A DNA stretch of 64,000 nucleotides, taken from contig LQBI01000024.1 of assembly GCA_002030045.1 (NCBI GenBank), positions 271,467 to 335,466 on the forward strand. The letters are read 5' to 3'. The notes below the pieces were generated by a model. It did not search any database and had not been told where the DNA came from. It saw nothing but the letters and a program-made list of their open reading frames with translations. The position numbers and the translations under genes were made by a program. The stretch is from Candidatus Aegiribacteria sp. MLS_C. GTDB lineage: Bacteria > Fermentibacterota > Fermentibacteria > Fermentibacterales > JCC-6. This document shows, in pieces, positions 25,909 through 35,379 of this stretch (the stretch's first letter is position 1; each line of letters begins with the position of its first letter).

Positions 25909-26646
25909 CTAGATATCCACGTCCATATCGTCGAAATCGAACTCGTCGTCGAGGTCCTGGCTCAGGTCCTCCAGCTCTGCGTTGCATTCCTCACAGACCA
26001 CGAGATGAGGCGGATTGATGTGTCCGCACTTGGGGCACCTGTTCACCTCTGTGTCCTCCCCGACGTCCTCGAGTTCCATATCAAGGCTCTCGGCCTGGGC
26101 GGCGGGTTCCTCCTCGATCAGTTCGGTCTCGTCTATGTCCAGGACCTCGGCGGGTTCGGTATCGGCCATGGACCCGATCGATTCGTCCATGCCCGGCACT
26201 CCGGCTGAAGTTGCATGGTCTACGTCGCTCAGGACTCCGTTCAGGTCGTTCAGCTCCTTCCGAAGCTTGTCCAGCTCGCTGGAGGTCTTGTCCCGCTCGG
26301 TCTCGGCAGTGTTCAGTTCTCTCTTGAACTCGTCATTGTCGTGATTGAACTCTCCGAGCTTTGCCCTTATCTGGAGTTCGTCCACCTGGTCCGACTGCTG
26401 GGTGAAAGTTTTCTCCTTCTGGCTGATCTGCTGAGCCAGTTCCTTCGCCTTTGTCTCCAGAGAACCCCGCTGCTCGTTGATCTTCTCGAGTACCGACTGA
26501 AGCTTGGTGCTGTAGTCCTCGCGGATCTTCTTGTACACCCTGGTGTTGGTATCTGGTTTCATGTTCTCGAGGTTGTTCAACCGGCCCACCAGTTCTTCCC
26601 TGCGGTCAAGCAGATCAAGAATCTTCTTCTCGAGTACCTCTGCCAT
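25909..26646 (-). CDS. Coiled-coil protein with acidic region and C-terminal zinc ribbon
   Basis: This 245-residue soluble protein has a long coiled coil at residues 1-130 (repeated KEL, EKI and LDKLRKEL heptads). A glutamate/aspartate-rich linker follows. A zinc ribbon CPKCGHINPPHLVVCEEC lies near residue 210, and the tail is strongly acidic (DDEFDFDDMDVDI). The pattern recalls CT398/YbeD-like zinc-ribbon coiled-coil proteins, but I do not recognise the exact family. It has its own promoter overlapping the 3' end of holA. The ATG start has AGGAGGAG upstream. Confidence 0.8.
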   Translation of the reverse strand: MAEVLEKKILDLLDRREELVGRLNNLENMKPDTNTRVYKKIREDYSTKLQSVLEKINEQRGSLETKAKELAQQISQKEKTFTQQSDQVDELQIRAKLGEFNHDNDEFKRELNTAETERDKTSSELDKLRKELNDLNGVLSDVDHATSAGVPGMDESIGSMADTEPAEVLDIDETELIEEEPAAQAESLDMELEDVGEDTEVNRCPKCGHINPPHLVVCEECNAELEDLSQDLDDEFDFDDMDVDI

Positions 26647-26705
26647 GCTCTCCTCCTAGGCTTTGATTGCGGGTAGGTCGCATTCGGTTCTCTGATACAA
26701 CCTCA

Positions 26706-26734
26706 ATTGTCATTTATCGAGAAGCACTTGTCAA
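26706..26734 (-). promoter_or_regulatory. Sigma-70-type promoter for the zinc-ribbon gene
   Basis: TTGACA (26734-26729), 17-base spacer, GACAAT (26711-26706). The -35 box lies inside the last codons of holA. Predicted transcription starts about 50-60 bases before the ATG at 26646. Confidence 0.5.
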
Positions 26735-27712
26735 GGCGAAGATGAGTCCAGCCATGACCACTGTCACATCGCCGCCGGTTTTCAGCTCGTAGTCCGCCCG
26801 GGCAAAGGCCTCCGCAGCTTCCGCGATACTGTTTCGACGCAGGCTGTCTGCATAACCGATCAGTCTGTCCAGCAGAGGGAATCTCGCTCCTGTTGCGGCG
26901 GTCACTTCCCTCTTGCCGCCCCCTCTGTCAAGTACATCGGCAGCCGCTACTACCTTCTGCCAGGTGCTGTGGAGGTATCCGACGACGGCTATGGGTTCCT
27001 CTCCCTGTGATATCAGTCTGGCGGCGCAGTCAAGTGCGCCGTTCCTTATTCCTCCGAAGACCAGGTCTCCCAGCTGGAAGATGTCCGCCCCACCCCTGCC
27101 GGAGAGGACCTCTCTGACTCCCCTTCCGTTGACCATACTGCCTCCGCCGTGGTAGATGGCAAGCCTGGTCAATGCATCTGCCAGCCTCTGAAGGCTTCTT
27201 CCGGAGTACTGTGCCAGAAGACCGGAGGCCTCCCTGTCCAGCCTTATTCCCTCCTCCGAGGAGATCCTGGAGATCCAGCCCGGGATCTCCTTCTCGAATG
27301 GCTCGTAGCATATGTAGAACGGTACCAGACTCTCCAGTTTCCTCAGAACGGAGGATTCCCTGGGAACGGCTCCGGAGGTCAGAAGAACGGCGGAATCCTG
27401 TATCCCCTTCCTGATGGACTCCATCAGTTCCTCCATGGAGGCTTTCCCAAGCTTCTGCGCCTGGGATATCATCAGGAGATGTCCGCTGAAGAAGAGCGAC
27501 CCCTCCTGCAGCATCCTCTTGAGGTCTCCCGTTTCCAGCTCGCCTGCGTCCCGTCTCAGAACGTCAAAGCCAAGGCCGCTCCTGTACCTTCCCACTGCAG
27601 CTTCCTGAAGACGGCCTGACTGGTAGAGATCCGGTCCTGCGGCAACCAGTACCGTGCCGGCTCCGGAGGAAGATATCAGATGTTCCATCTCGCGATAGCT
27701 GCGCACCTTCAT
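26714..27712 (-). CDS. holA: DNA polymerase III delta subunit
   Basis: This 332-residue clamp-loader subunit opens the beta clamp. It is of normal length with the HolA order: an N-terminal degenerate AAA+ domain (VLVAAGPDLYQSGRLQE in place of a Walker A), a middle region with RESSVLRKLESL and FYICYEPFEKEIPGWISR, and the C-terminal collar (DIFQLGDLVFGGIRNGAL, GYLHSTWQKVVAA). Lack of a functional Walker A is normal for delta. It is monocistronic and divergent from the PpiD-like gene. Confidence 0.88.
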   Translation of the reverse strand: MKVRSYREMEHLISSSGAGTVLVAAGPDLYQSGRLQEAAVGRYRSGLGFDVLRRDAGELETGDLKRMLQEGSLFFSGHLLMISQAQKLGKASMEELMESIRKGIQDSAVLLTSGAVPRESSVLRKLESLVPFYICYEPFEKEIPGWISRISSEEGIRLDREASGLLAQYSGRSLQRLADALTRLAIYHGGGSMVNGRGVREVLSGRGGADIFQLGDLVFGGIRNGALDCAARLISQGEEPIAVVGYLHSTWQKVVAAADVLDRGGGKREVTAATGARFPLLDRLIGYADSLRRNSIAEAAEAFARADYELKTGGDVTVVMAGLIFALTSASR

Positions 27713-27807
27713 GGCCGGCTCACACCTGTGCCTTCAGACCTTGCATAATACCTTGGAGGTGAGTATTTTTGCCTCTCAAAATTCCAATCCAGTTCTGAGG
27801 GAGAAAC

Positions 27808-29682
27808 ATGCTAACCTGGCTAAGAGACAACGCAAAGATATTCCTTATCGCGACCATTGTCATATTCGTCGCCCTGATCTTCCTGCAGTGGGGAATGGGC
27901 GAGGAAGGGGGGCTGCCCCGGAACCCCTACCAGAGACCCGTGGCCACTGTGGACGGCAAGAAGATCATGCCCGACCAGTACCAGGAGGCTCTCCAGTCAA
28001 TGGGGGACCGGTATCGCAGGGTCCTTGAGAGCAGCAACAACCCCGACCCGGAAGCAATGATGATGCTCATGGGTCAACGGCTCTCCGAGGAGGCGTTCCA
28101 GGAGCTCATCGATGCTGAGCTCCAGAGCATATACCTGAGGAAGCACAATTGGGATCAGTTCACGCTGGAGCAGGCCGAGGAACTCCTGGTGGCACAGATC
28201 GGCATGCAGGACCTGGACGACATCGATCCTGCGGACTACCTCGACATGATACGCGACGAACAGCCGGGAGTCTTCCAGCAGTACCTCTACCAATCCTACG
28301 TCAGCGGCAATTCAATGCTCTTCCCAATGGCCGTGGGAATGGTCAGCATGGCCAGTCTCAACGAGGTCAGGTACATGGAGATGGAGACGCAGGCCCTCAT
28401 CACCGCAAGGTACATGATCATCGACTCCATCCCGCCGGAACCCGATGAGAACTACCTCAGGGAGTTCTTCCGGGAGCATCCGGAGGAATTCAGCAATACG
28501 GCCGGATCCATTCTGCGTTACGTAACCGTTCAGGTACCGCCCAGGCAGGAGGACATGCAGACGGCCCTCGAACGTCTCGATTCACTTGCATTCGCCTCTT
28601 CCGGGATCTCCTTCACTTCCACCAGGACCCAGCTGGCGCAGGCCTTCGGCGACACAATGGACCTCCAGCCGGGGCAGAGGACCGATCCATTCATGGGCAT
28701 GTACTCCGGCAATCCATCCATAAGCGGATACCATGTCATGATGCTTGACTCCGTTCATCATTACAGGGACACTCTCACAGGCGCGGAAGGTTCCTATATG
28801 CTGGATACGCTATTCCTTCGCGACTGGGAGGTACCGGTCTTCCCCGGCTACTCCACAATAAGGAACATGAAATGGGACCTTGAGTCCGGCATGGAGGCAA
28901 TGCTCTCAGAATCGATCCCGGAGATACCCGATACCATGGTTATCCTGGATTTCGGGGATATGCTGGTTGGCGAGGACACTCCGACGGGAGAGGAGATACC
29001 TGAGGAGATGGTGGTCTTCGCCTCGGATACCATGTGGAACGATCAGTTCGGACCCGTCTTCTACCGGCCCTCCTTCCGGGGAGGGTATCCCGCATTCACA
29101 ATAGTGAGACGACTGGAGTTCTTCGAGGCCGATACGCTGGACTACGAAGAGGCACTGGCCTCGGGCCAGCTCATGGAGACCGCCTACCACCACCTCATGC
29201 GCGAAGCCGCGCTTGAAAGGGCCGAAGCGATGCTGGCCAGGATCAGGGATACAGGCATGAACCTTGCTGCATTCGCGGAGGCTGAATCCATAGAGGTCTA
29301 TACCACTTCACCCTTCACCGCCTCGGAGATCAGGACCAACGCAAGGACTGATCCTCGGGCCTCAGGCGGCATCATGCACTGCGAAGAATTCGCAATGGCC
29401 GCCATGACAGCGCCCGAGTTCCGGGTGATCGGTCCCTTCTTCACCGGACCCGACTGCATTCTGGCCGAAGTACTGTCCAAGCAGCTGTCCTCCGAGAACC
29501 CGGACATGCAGTCCATAGTCTACATCTCCACCCAGTACGGCCACCAGCAGCTGGCTTCGGAGCAGATACTCGAGAGACTGAGGAAGGATTACGAGGTCCG
29601 GGATCTGAGGGATGAGTGGACCGAGTACCTTGAGTCCATGGAAGACTCCATCAGGACGGAGCAGGAGCAGCTGGAGGAGTAG
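27808..29682 (+). CDS. PpiD/SurA-like membrane-anchored chaperone
   Basis: This 624-residue protein has one N-terminal transmembrane helix (IFLIATIVIFVALIFLQWG) preceded by a positive segment, as in PpiD, so the bulk would be periplasmic. The next 150 residues resemble the SurA N-terminal chaperone domain (ATVDGKKIMPDQYQEALQ). I do not see a clear parvulin PPIase motif; a rotamase-like region could lie around residues 500-590. It probably folds or escorts envelope proteins. The start ATG has GAGGGAG upstream. It ends two bases before the convergent ABC permease gene, leaving no room for a terminator. Confidence 0.8.
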   Translation: MLTWLRDNAKIFLIATIVIFVALIFLQWGMGEEGGLPRNPYQRPVATVDGKKIMPDQYQEALQSMGDRYRRVLESSNNPDPEAMMMLMGQRLSEEAFQELIDAELQSIYLRKHNWDQFTLEQAEELLVAQIGMQDLDDIDPADYLDMIRDEQPGVFQQYLYQSYVSGNSMLFPMAVGMVSMASLNEVRYMEMETQALITARYMIIDSIPPEPDENYLREFFREHPEEFSNTAGSILRYVTVQVPPRQEDMQTALERLDSLAFASSGISFTSTRTQLAQAFGDTMDLQPGQRTDPFMGMYSGNPSISGYHVMMLDSVHHYRDTLTGAEGSYMLDTLFLRDWEVPVFPGYSTIRNMKWDLESGMEAMLSESIPEIPDTMVILDFGDMLVGEDTPTGEEIPEEMVVFASDTMWNDQFGPVFYRPSFRGGYPAFTIVRRLEFFEADTLDYEEALASGQLMETAYHHLMREAALERAEAMLARIRDTGMNLAAFAEAESIEVYTTSPFTASEIRTNARTDPRASGGIMHCEEFAMAAMTAPEFRVIGPFFTGPDCILAEVLSKQLSSENPDMQSIVYISTQYGHQQLASEQILERLRKDYEVRDLRDEWTEYLESMEDSIRTEQEQLEE

Positions 29683-29684
29683 GC

Positions 29685-30686
29685 TCAGCCATCCTCCACG
29701 TGTCGTCCTGATCTGAGGAGCAGGACCAGGAAGAAGGGGCCTCCCGTGAGGGACATCACTATACCGATCGGAAGCTCTGCGGGACTCGCCACGACCCTTG
29801 ACATCGAATCGGCCAGCACCACCAGCAGCATACCCCCGAGTGCAGAGGCAGGAACCAGGTACCTGTAGTCCGAACCGGCGAACCTCCTCATGATATGGGG
29901 TACCATCAGTCCGACGAAGCCTATGGGACCGGCCGCGCCTACGGTCGAACCGGCCAGGACGGCGGCCGAAGCCAGCAGCAGGTTCCGCTCCCTGTAGACA
30001 TGGACGCCCCTGGAGTGGGCTATGTCGTCGCCCTGGGATATCTGGTTCATGACTCCCGTCCTCAGTTCTACCGCAGCCACTCCGGCAAGGACCACCGGAA
30101 GCAGGAACAGGGGTTTGCTCCATCCTATCACGGAAAGATCCCCCATCATCCAACGCACGATCTCCAGTACTCTGGACGCATCGCTGAAATACTCGAAAAG
30201 GAGGAGTACCGAGGCACCCACCAGGTTCATCGTCACTCCGGCTAGTATCAGGCTTGAACCCCGGTCATTCCGCCCCGCCCTGCTGGCCAGAGTGTAGACG
30301 AGCGTCACCGCGAGAAGAGCCCCCAGTGTCCCCAAGGCGACCATGCCAAGCACCGGCAGGACCAGACCTGAGACTATGACCGACCCGGCAACTACTCCGG
30401 CCCCGGCGGATATGCCCAGGGTATACGGCGTAGCGAGATCGTTCCTCAGGATGGACTGCAGAACGCAACCCGAGACAGAGAGAGCGGCCCCGGTCAGCAG
30501 TGCGAGTACCAGTCTCGGCAGTCGCAGCCCGGTGACCACCCAGCCGGGAGGGTCGGACATCGGTCCCGACAGCAGCGATATGAAGGATGCGACAGCGATC
30601 ATCGCCGCAAGAAGAGCCCAGAACCCGGCGGAAGGACCGCGCCCCGCCCTCCGTCTCATCCTCACGGTCCCGGCACCACGACCCAT
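29685..30686 (-). CDS. FecCD-family ABC transporter permease (iron/B12 type)
   Basis: This 333-residue protein with about ten helices matches the BtuC/FecCD permease family: LPRLVLALLTGAALSVSGCV near the N terminus, TPYTLGISAGAGVVAG, and GPIGFVGLMVPHIMRR, the coupling-helix region. It imports siderophore, heme or cobalamin; the substrate cannot be told from sequence. It overlaps the ATPase gene by 25 bases and is last in its operon. Confidence 0.93.
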   Translation of the reverse strand: MGRGAGTVRMRRRAGRGPSAGFWALLAAMIAVASFISLLSGPMSDPPGWVVTGLRLPRLVLALLTGAALSVSGCVLQSILRNDLATPYTLGISAGAGVVAGSVIVSGLVLPVLGMVALGTLGALLAVTLVYTLASRAGRNDRGSSLILAGVTMNLVGASVLLLFEYFSDASRVLEIVRWMMGDLSVIGWSKPLFLLPVVLAGVAAVELRTGVMNQISQGDDIAHSRGVHVYRERNLLLASAAVLAGSTVGAAGPIGFVGLMVPHIMRRFAGSDYRYLVPASALGGMLLVVLADSMSRVVASPAELPIGIVMSLTGGPFFLVLLLRSGRHVEDG

Positions 30687-31435
30687 GAATCGGTCATTCC
30701 GTCGTGAAGCACGGTCAGGTCAACCTGGAACACTTCCGACAGTATCCCGGCGGTGAAAACCTCCTTCGGGGATCCGAAGGCCGCGGACCTGCCTCCGGAG
30801 AGAAGCAGCACTGAATCCATGTACCTTCCGGCCAGTGCTACTTCATGCGTACTCACGACCACCGCTATACCGTTGCCCGATAATTTCCTGAGAAGCTTCC
30901 ACATGCTCAGTTGATGCCTGAAGTCCAGGGAGGACCCGGGTTCGTCCAGCAGCAGGAGCCTCGGTTCCTGCGCGAGAGCCGAAGCCAGCATCACCAGCCG
31001 CTTCTCTCCTCCCGACAGGTTCGAGAATGACCTTTCCCTAAGATGCCACGTATCGGTCTCCTCCATGCAGAGCCTGGCGGTTTCCAGGTCCTCCCGCGAG
31101 TCCATGGACCATCCCCTCCTGTAGGGGTGCCGTCCAAGGAGAACCGTCTCGAATACGGAGAGCCGAGAGGATGGATTGAAATTCTGGGGAAGGTAGGAGA
31201 CCAGCCGGGCCATCCTGCTCCTGGGAATGGAAGCGATGTCCTCTCCGCAGAGGGTTATAGCTCCCTCCATCCTCACTCCCAGTCCGATGACGCTCCTGAG
31301 CAGCGTGCTCTTGCCTGCGCCGTTTGGACCTATCAGGCCGCATATCTCTCCGGGCATAACGGAAATATCGATCCCCCTCAGCACGTTGAGGTCATTGTAT
31401 CCTGCCCTGACGCCGGTCATGCTCAGAGCAGACAT
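30662..31435 (-). CDS. ABC transporter ATP-binding protein (FepC/BtuD type)
   Basis: This 257-residue ATPase has Walker A GLIGPNGAGKSTLLRS, the signature FSNLSGGEKRLVML, Walker B PRLLLLDEPGSSLD and the switch histidine in VVVSTHEVALA. It powers the adjacent FecCD permease. It overlaps the binding-protein gene by 13 bases and the permease by 25. Confidence 0.95.
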   Translation of the reverse strand: MSALSMTGVRAGYNDLNVLRGIDISVMPGEICGLIGPNGAGKSTLLRSVIGLGVRMEGAITLCGEDIASIPRSRMARLVSYLPQNFNPSSRLSVFETVLLGRHPYRRGWSMDSREDLETARLCMEETDTWHLRERSFSNLSGGEKRLVMLASALAQEPRLLLLDEPGSSLDFRHQLSMWKLLRKLSGNGIAVVVSTHEVALAGRYMDSVLLLSGGRSAAFGSPKEVFTAGILSEVFQVDLTVLHDGMTDSWVVVPGP

Positions 31436-32265
31436 GAACAGATATCCTCCGCTATGCTCTCCAGCCTTCCTCCGGGAACCATCATGTAAGGTTCGAATAT
31501 GCAGTGTATCCTGCTCTCATGGAAACCGAGACCCTCCCAGAATGCCCTCTCGCGGTGCCTGGTACCCTCCGGGTCCCGTCCGCCGGGGAAGAGGAGTATG
31601 ACATGGTCCGGACCGAGGCTGACCGCCCCCTCCGCCGAGACCATCGGCCATGCTCCGGATCCCGGAGCCGATATCCTGCACCCCAGTCTCTCCAGTATGT
31701 CGGCGAAATAGGTCCCTCCCCCGGCCACCGTCATGCTGGATGATCCATACTCGTGGTAGATCACGACCAGGACATCAAGAGGAACCACTTCGGACAGTTC
31801 CAGTCTCAGTGAATCAAGGGTTGTTTCCAGATCGCTCCTGAACTCGGCCGCTCGCGCGCCGTACCTCGCGTCCAGGGAATCAAGCGCGGCAAAAACCCCT
31901 TCGAGGGAATCGAAACCGTAGCTGTAGCACGGGATCCCCAGGTCCTCCGCCAGCTCCCTCAGTACGGGGCTGTCTCCGGACATGTGTATGGATGTGGGCG
32001 AAAGTGCCGCAATGCTCTCCAGCGAGGGATCGAGATACCCTCCGACATTCGGGATCCCGGCCACCTCGGGAGGCCAGTCGGAGTACCTGTCAACACCTGC
32101 GATCCTCTCGCCCAGTCCGCACCGGAACATTATCTCTACCAGCGAGGGACCCAGGACCACGAACCTGCTGTCGAAGGTGGAGGCATCTCCTCCTCCGCAG
32201 CAGCACAGAATCATGATGCCCATTACCAGCAGCGGCGGTGCGGCCTTCGCCAGCCTCACTCCCAT
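31423..32265 (-). CDS. ABC transporter substrate-binding lipoprotein (BtuF-like)
   Basis: This 280-residue protein has a signal sequence ending in a lipobox-like cysteine (MGIMILCCCGGG) and the BtuF/FepB fold pattern: VLGPSLVEIMFRCGLGERI, GVDRYSDWPPEV, PNVGGYLDPSLESIAALSP. It captures the iron complex or cobalamin outside the membrane. Its start overlaps the sigma factor gene by ten bases, an unusual coupling of an importer to a transcription factor. Confidence 0.9.
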   Translation of the reverse strand: MGVRLAKAAPPLLVMGIMILCCCGGGDASTFDSRFVVLGPSLVEIMFRCGLGERIAGVDRYSDWPPEVAGIPNVGGYLDPSLESIAALSPTSIHMSGDSPVLRELAEDLGIPCYSYGFDSLEGVFAALDSLDARYGARAAEFRSDLETTLDSLRLELSEVVPLDVLVVIYHEYGSSSMTVAGGGTYFADILERLGCRISAPGSGAWPMVSAEGAVSLGPDHVILLFPGGRDPEGTRHRERAFWEGLGFHESRIHCIFEPYMMVPGGRLESIAEDICSCLL

Positions 32266-33575
32266 TCCCCCATCTCCGACAGCAGACCATGGTTCCTGAG
32301 CTTGATAAGCGCCCTCGCCTCTATCTGCCTGACCCTCTCCCTGCTTATTCCCATGGCCCTTCCCAGCTGTGCAAGGGTACAGGGCTCGTTGTCAAGCAGA
32401 CCGAAACGGAGGGTTATTATTGTTTTCTCCCTGTCGGACAATGACTCCAGTGCCGTCTCTATCCTGGTCCTGAGGTCAAGGTCCGCAGCCAGACTGTCGG
32501 GAGGCTTGAGCCTGCCCTCCAGGTAATCCGCTATCGTCGCGTCGCTGTCGGTCCCCGTGCGGTCAAGCGAGAGGGGAGGCGCCGTGGAGAGGTATATCTC
32601 CTCAATCTCCTCCCTTCCCATCCCCATGTATGATGCCAGTTCCTCTATAGTGGGTTCCCTCCCGAATTCGGTGGCGTAGTCTCTAACGAACCTTCTGATT
32701 GCTGAGTTTTCGCTCTGCATTCGTACCGGAAGCCTCACCAGCCTTCCGTGGCGGATTATCGATTTCATTATGTGCTGCCGGATCCACCATACTGAGAAGG
32801 TGGATAGCTTGCATCCCCTTTCGGGATCGAAACGCCTCACCGCCTCCATGAGACCCTGGCATCCCTCCTGCACCAGGTCCATCTCCTCCATCACGTCGAA
32901 GGGGTTGAACCTCTTCACTATCGTCAGCACAAGCGCCAGATTGGCCTCCACGAACCTCTCCACCAGGTCCCTCATACTGAACAGGGCCTCATCGAACCTC
33001 TTCGCGGCGTCCGAGAGCTTCAGGAGACCGGTACCGGCGGTGACCTCGATCAGGTCCAGCATATTGCTCACCGAGCTCACCCAGGGCTGCAGCATGAATG
33101 CCCTGTAGTTTCGTTCAGCCACTTTCGCGCCTATGTCATCCAGTTCAGTGGCCAGGAGATCGAGGACCTCCGAATCGATGCCGGACTCGGAGAGCATCCG
33201 GTTCCTGACGGCGATAAGCTCCCTGCAGCGGTCGAGACAGGAGAAGAGGTCCCTTCCCATCTCCTCCACCATGTGCCACAGAAGGTGCAGTCCCCTGACG
33301 GCTTCCCTGTTCAGGTAAGGGCCGTCGAGAGAGCGGAGGAGTCCCGCGAGTTCGGATCTCCTGGACTCCGGCATCATGCCCCGGTCAAGGTTCCAGAAGC
33401 CACCGTCCAGCATCGTCCTTTCCGGTATGCCGCCATCGGCCATCTCCTCCAGCGGTCCCATGATCATCCTGCGACCCTGCGGGACCGACATGATGGACTC
33501 CAGCATCACTGTCCTGAGCCTCCCGTACTCCTGAAGCAGTTCCTCCTCCTCCGCCGGCTCCATGGGTTGCACCAC
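32256..33575 (-). CDS. RpoD-related sigma-70 family factor linked to dnaG
   Basis: This 439-residue sigma factor has region 2 (about 205-300) with VEANLALVLTIVKRF, DLVQEGCQGLMEAVRRFDPERG and STFSVWWIRQHIMKSIIRHG; region 3 (EPTIEELASYMGMGREEIEE); and region 4 (about 376-430) with ESLSDREKTIITLRFGLLD and the recognition helix GISRERVRQIEARALIKLR. Residues 1-205 resemble the non-conserved insert of large RpoD proteins and carry no recognisable 1.1 region. It follows dnaG as rpoD does in the macromolecular synthesis operon. A second, more canonical RpoD lies at 60295-61137, so this one is probably alternative. The GTG start at 33575 is weakly supported. Confidence 0.9.
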   Translation of the reverse strand: MVQPMEPAEEEELLQEYGRLRTVMLESIMSVPQGRRMIMGPLEEMADGGIPERTMLDGGFWNLDRGMMPESRRSELAGLLRSLDGPYLNREAVRGLHLLWHMVEEMGRDLFSCLDRCRELIAVRNRMLSESGIDSEVLDLLATELDDIGAKVAERNYRAFMLQPWVSSVSNMLDLIEVTAGTGLLKLSDAAKRFDEALFSMRDLVERFVEANLALVLTIVKRFNPFDVMEEMDLVQEGCQGLMEAVRRFDPERGCKLSTFSVWWIRQHIMKSIIRHGRLVRLPVRMQSENSAIRRFVRDYATEFGREPTIEELASYMGMGREEIEEIYLSTAPPLSLDRTGTDSDATIADYLEGRLKPPDSLAADLDLRTRIETALESLSDREKTIITLRFGLLDNEPCTLAQLGRAMGISRERVRQIEARALIKLRNHGLLSEMGEWE

Positions 33576-33648
33576 ATTCAGCTGGCGGTAGAAGATAGTG
33601 CTGGAGGAGCAGTCCCTTCCGGATCCCTGTCCCGGTATGTCGACCTCC

Positions 33649-35379
33649 CTACATGTTCAGCAGACGGCCTTCGATCTCAGCTATCCTTCTCCTGATATCC
33701 TCCGGGTTTTCGTCCTCGCCGGACCTCAGCAGTGACCTGAGATGCTTCCTCTCCCTCTGCAACCTGAACTTATCCAGGGCTTTCATGATGCGGTCCCTGT
33801 CCTCCGACTCGGTCCGCTGGAAATGCACGGACATGATCATCGCGCAGACCTTTTTCTCCTCGTCCTCGAGCGAAGATATGCTGAACTCGGAAAGACCCTC
33901 CTTCGACTGCCGTTTCATCTGCTCGAGGATGGACGCCGCGACATCGCTTCGCAGGTCATCGGCCTGGACGTAATCTATCAGAGGATCGGCAAGACCGTCG
34001 GGAGACATGAGCAGTCCGGCCAGTAAGCTGCGGTCCCAGGGACTTATCAGCGTTCCTCCGTCACCCTGTACCGCTCGGCGCCTCTCCCCCGTGTTCTCCT
34101 CTTCCATCTCGCTGCGGATCGTCTCGATCGAGTACCCCGTCTCCTCCGAAACGACCTTCATGAGTGTCTCTCTGATGACAGGCTCGGTAGCCTTCGAAGC
34201 CACGGAGGCAAGCCTCTGGACTACCCGCACCTTTCGCTGCGTACCCTGCACCGATGACCATCCACCGAGCAGACCCAGAGCGTACCTTATGGGGTCCCCG
34301 GCTGCAGAGACGAGTTCGAGGACCGCCTCATCCGGTCTGTCCCTGAGGTAGTCGTCAGGGTCCTGACGGTCCGGGAGGGCCATGATCCTGGGAAGGTAAC
34401 CCTCTTCCAGCAGTACTTCCGCCGCCCTGACCGCCGCTCTCTGTCCCGCCGGGTCCCCGTCGTAGCAGATGTAGATCGAGGAGGCCATACCCCCTATCTG
34501 CCTTGCCTGGGAAGGCGTAAGAGCGGTACCGCAGGTGGCTACTGCGCAATCGAATCCCTTCTCGACGAACCTGGCGTGATCAAAGTAACCCTCCACGAGT
34601 ATGACCATGTCCAGGTCACGAGAGGCGGAAGCAGCCTCCCTGTAGCCGTAGAGGTGGTTGCCCTTGCTGTATATCGGGGAATCCGGCCCGTTGAGGTACT
34701 TCGGTTTCCGGCTGTCAGCGCTTCCCAGCAGCCTTCCGCCGAAGCTTATCACCCTGCCGCGCCTGTCGCATATGGGGAACAGTATCCTGTTCCTGAACCT
34801 GTCGTAGACCCCGCTTCCCCGGGTGGACCTCAGGGACACGCCGGCCTCTATGAGCTGGCTGTCCGAATAGCCCCTGCCCTGAAGATACGGACTGAGTTCG
34901 CTTCCCTCAGGGGCCCATCCTACGCCCAGCTTTCTGATGGTCCCCTCGGAGATGGACCTGGAGGCCAGGTAGTCCAGCGCCCGCCGGCCCTCGCCGGCAG
35001 CGAGCCTTCCCCTGTAGAAGCCGTGGGATTCGGCAAGGATCTCCCTGAACACATCGGTCCTCGAGCCGTCCCTGCCCGTCTTCTCGAGAGGGACACCGGC
35101 CTCCGCCGCCAGCTCCTCCACCGCCTCGGTGAAGGAGAAGTTCAGGTAGTTCATAAGGAACGAGAAAACGTCTCCTCCTGCGCCGCAACCGAAGCAGTGG
35201 TACATCTGCCGGTCGGGAGATACGAAAAAGGAAGGGGTCTTCTCTTTGTGGAAAGGACATAGACCCTTGATGCTGCGGCCTGCCCTTCTGAGAATCACGT
35301 ACCTCCCGATGACGGAGACAATATCGGTGGCGGCTCGCACCCTTTCTATGGACCTCTCCGAATAGCAGCCGCCGGCCAT
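33649..35379 (-). CDS. dnaG: DNA primase
   Basis: This 576-residue primase synthesises RNA primers at the fork. The zinc-binding domain has C41, H44, C62 and C65 (CPFHKEKTPS and YHCFGCGAGG). The TOPRIM domain has VILVEGYFDHARF and YICYDGDPAGQRAAVRAAE. The C-terminal helicase-binding region is short and poorly conserved. The start overlaps the stop of mutS2 by one base. Confidence 0.96.
   Translation of the reverse strand: MAGGCYSERSIERVRAATDIVSVIGRYVILRRAGRSIKGLCPFHKEKTPSFFVSPDRQMYHCFGCGAGGDVFSFLMNYLNFSFTEAVEELAAEAGVPLEKTGRDGSRTDVFREILAESHGFYRGRLAAGEGRRALDYLASRSISEGTIRKLGVGWAPEGSELSPYLQGRGYSDSQLIEAGVSLRSTRGSGVYDRFRNRILFPICDRRGRVISFGGRLLGSADSRKPKYLNGPDSPIYSKGNHLYGYREAASASRDLDMVILVEGYFDHARFVEKGFDCAVATCGTALTPSQARQIGGMASSIYICYDGDPAGQRAAVRAAEVLLEEGYLPRIMALPDRQDPDDYLRDRPDEAVLELVSAAGDPIRYALGLLGGWSSVQGTQRKVRVVQRLASVASKATEPVIRETLMKVVSEETGYSIETIRSEMEEENTGERRRAVQGDGGTLISPWDRSLLAGLLMSPDGLADPLIDYVQADDLRSDVAASILEQMKRQSKEGLSEFSISSLEDEEKKVCAMIMSVHFQRTESEDRDRIMKALDKFRLQRERKHLRSLLRSGEDENPEDIRRRIAEIEGRLLNM

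Noticed and set aside
29685-33575. Cobalamin or other riboswitch for the Fe/B12-type importer
   Set aside because: The importer starts inside the sigma factor gene, leaving no leader for a riboswitch, and no recognisable B12-box sequence was seen.
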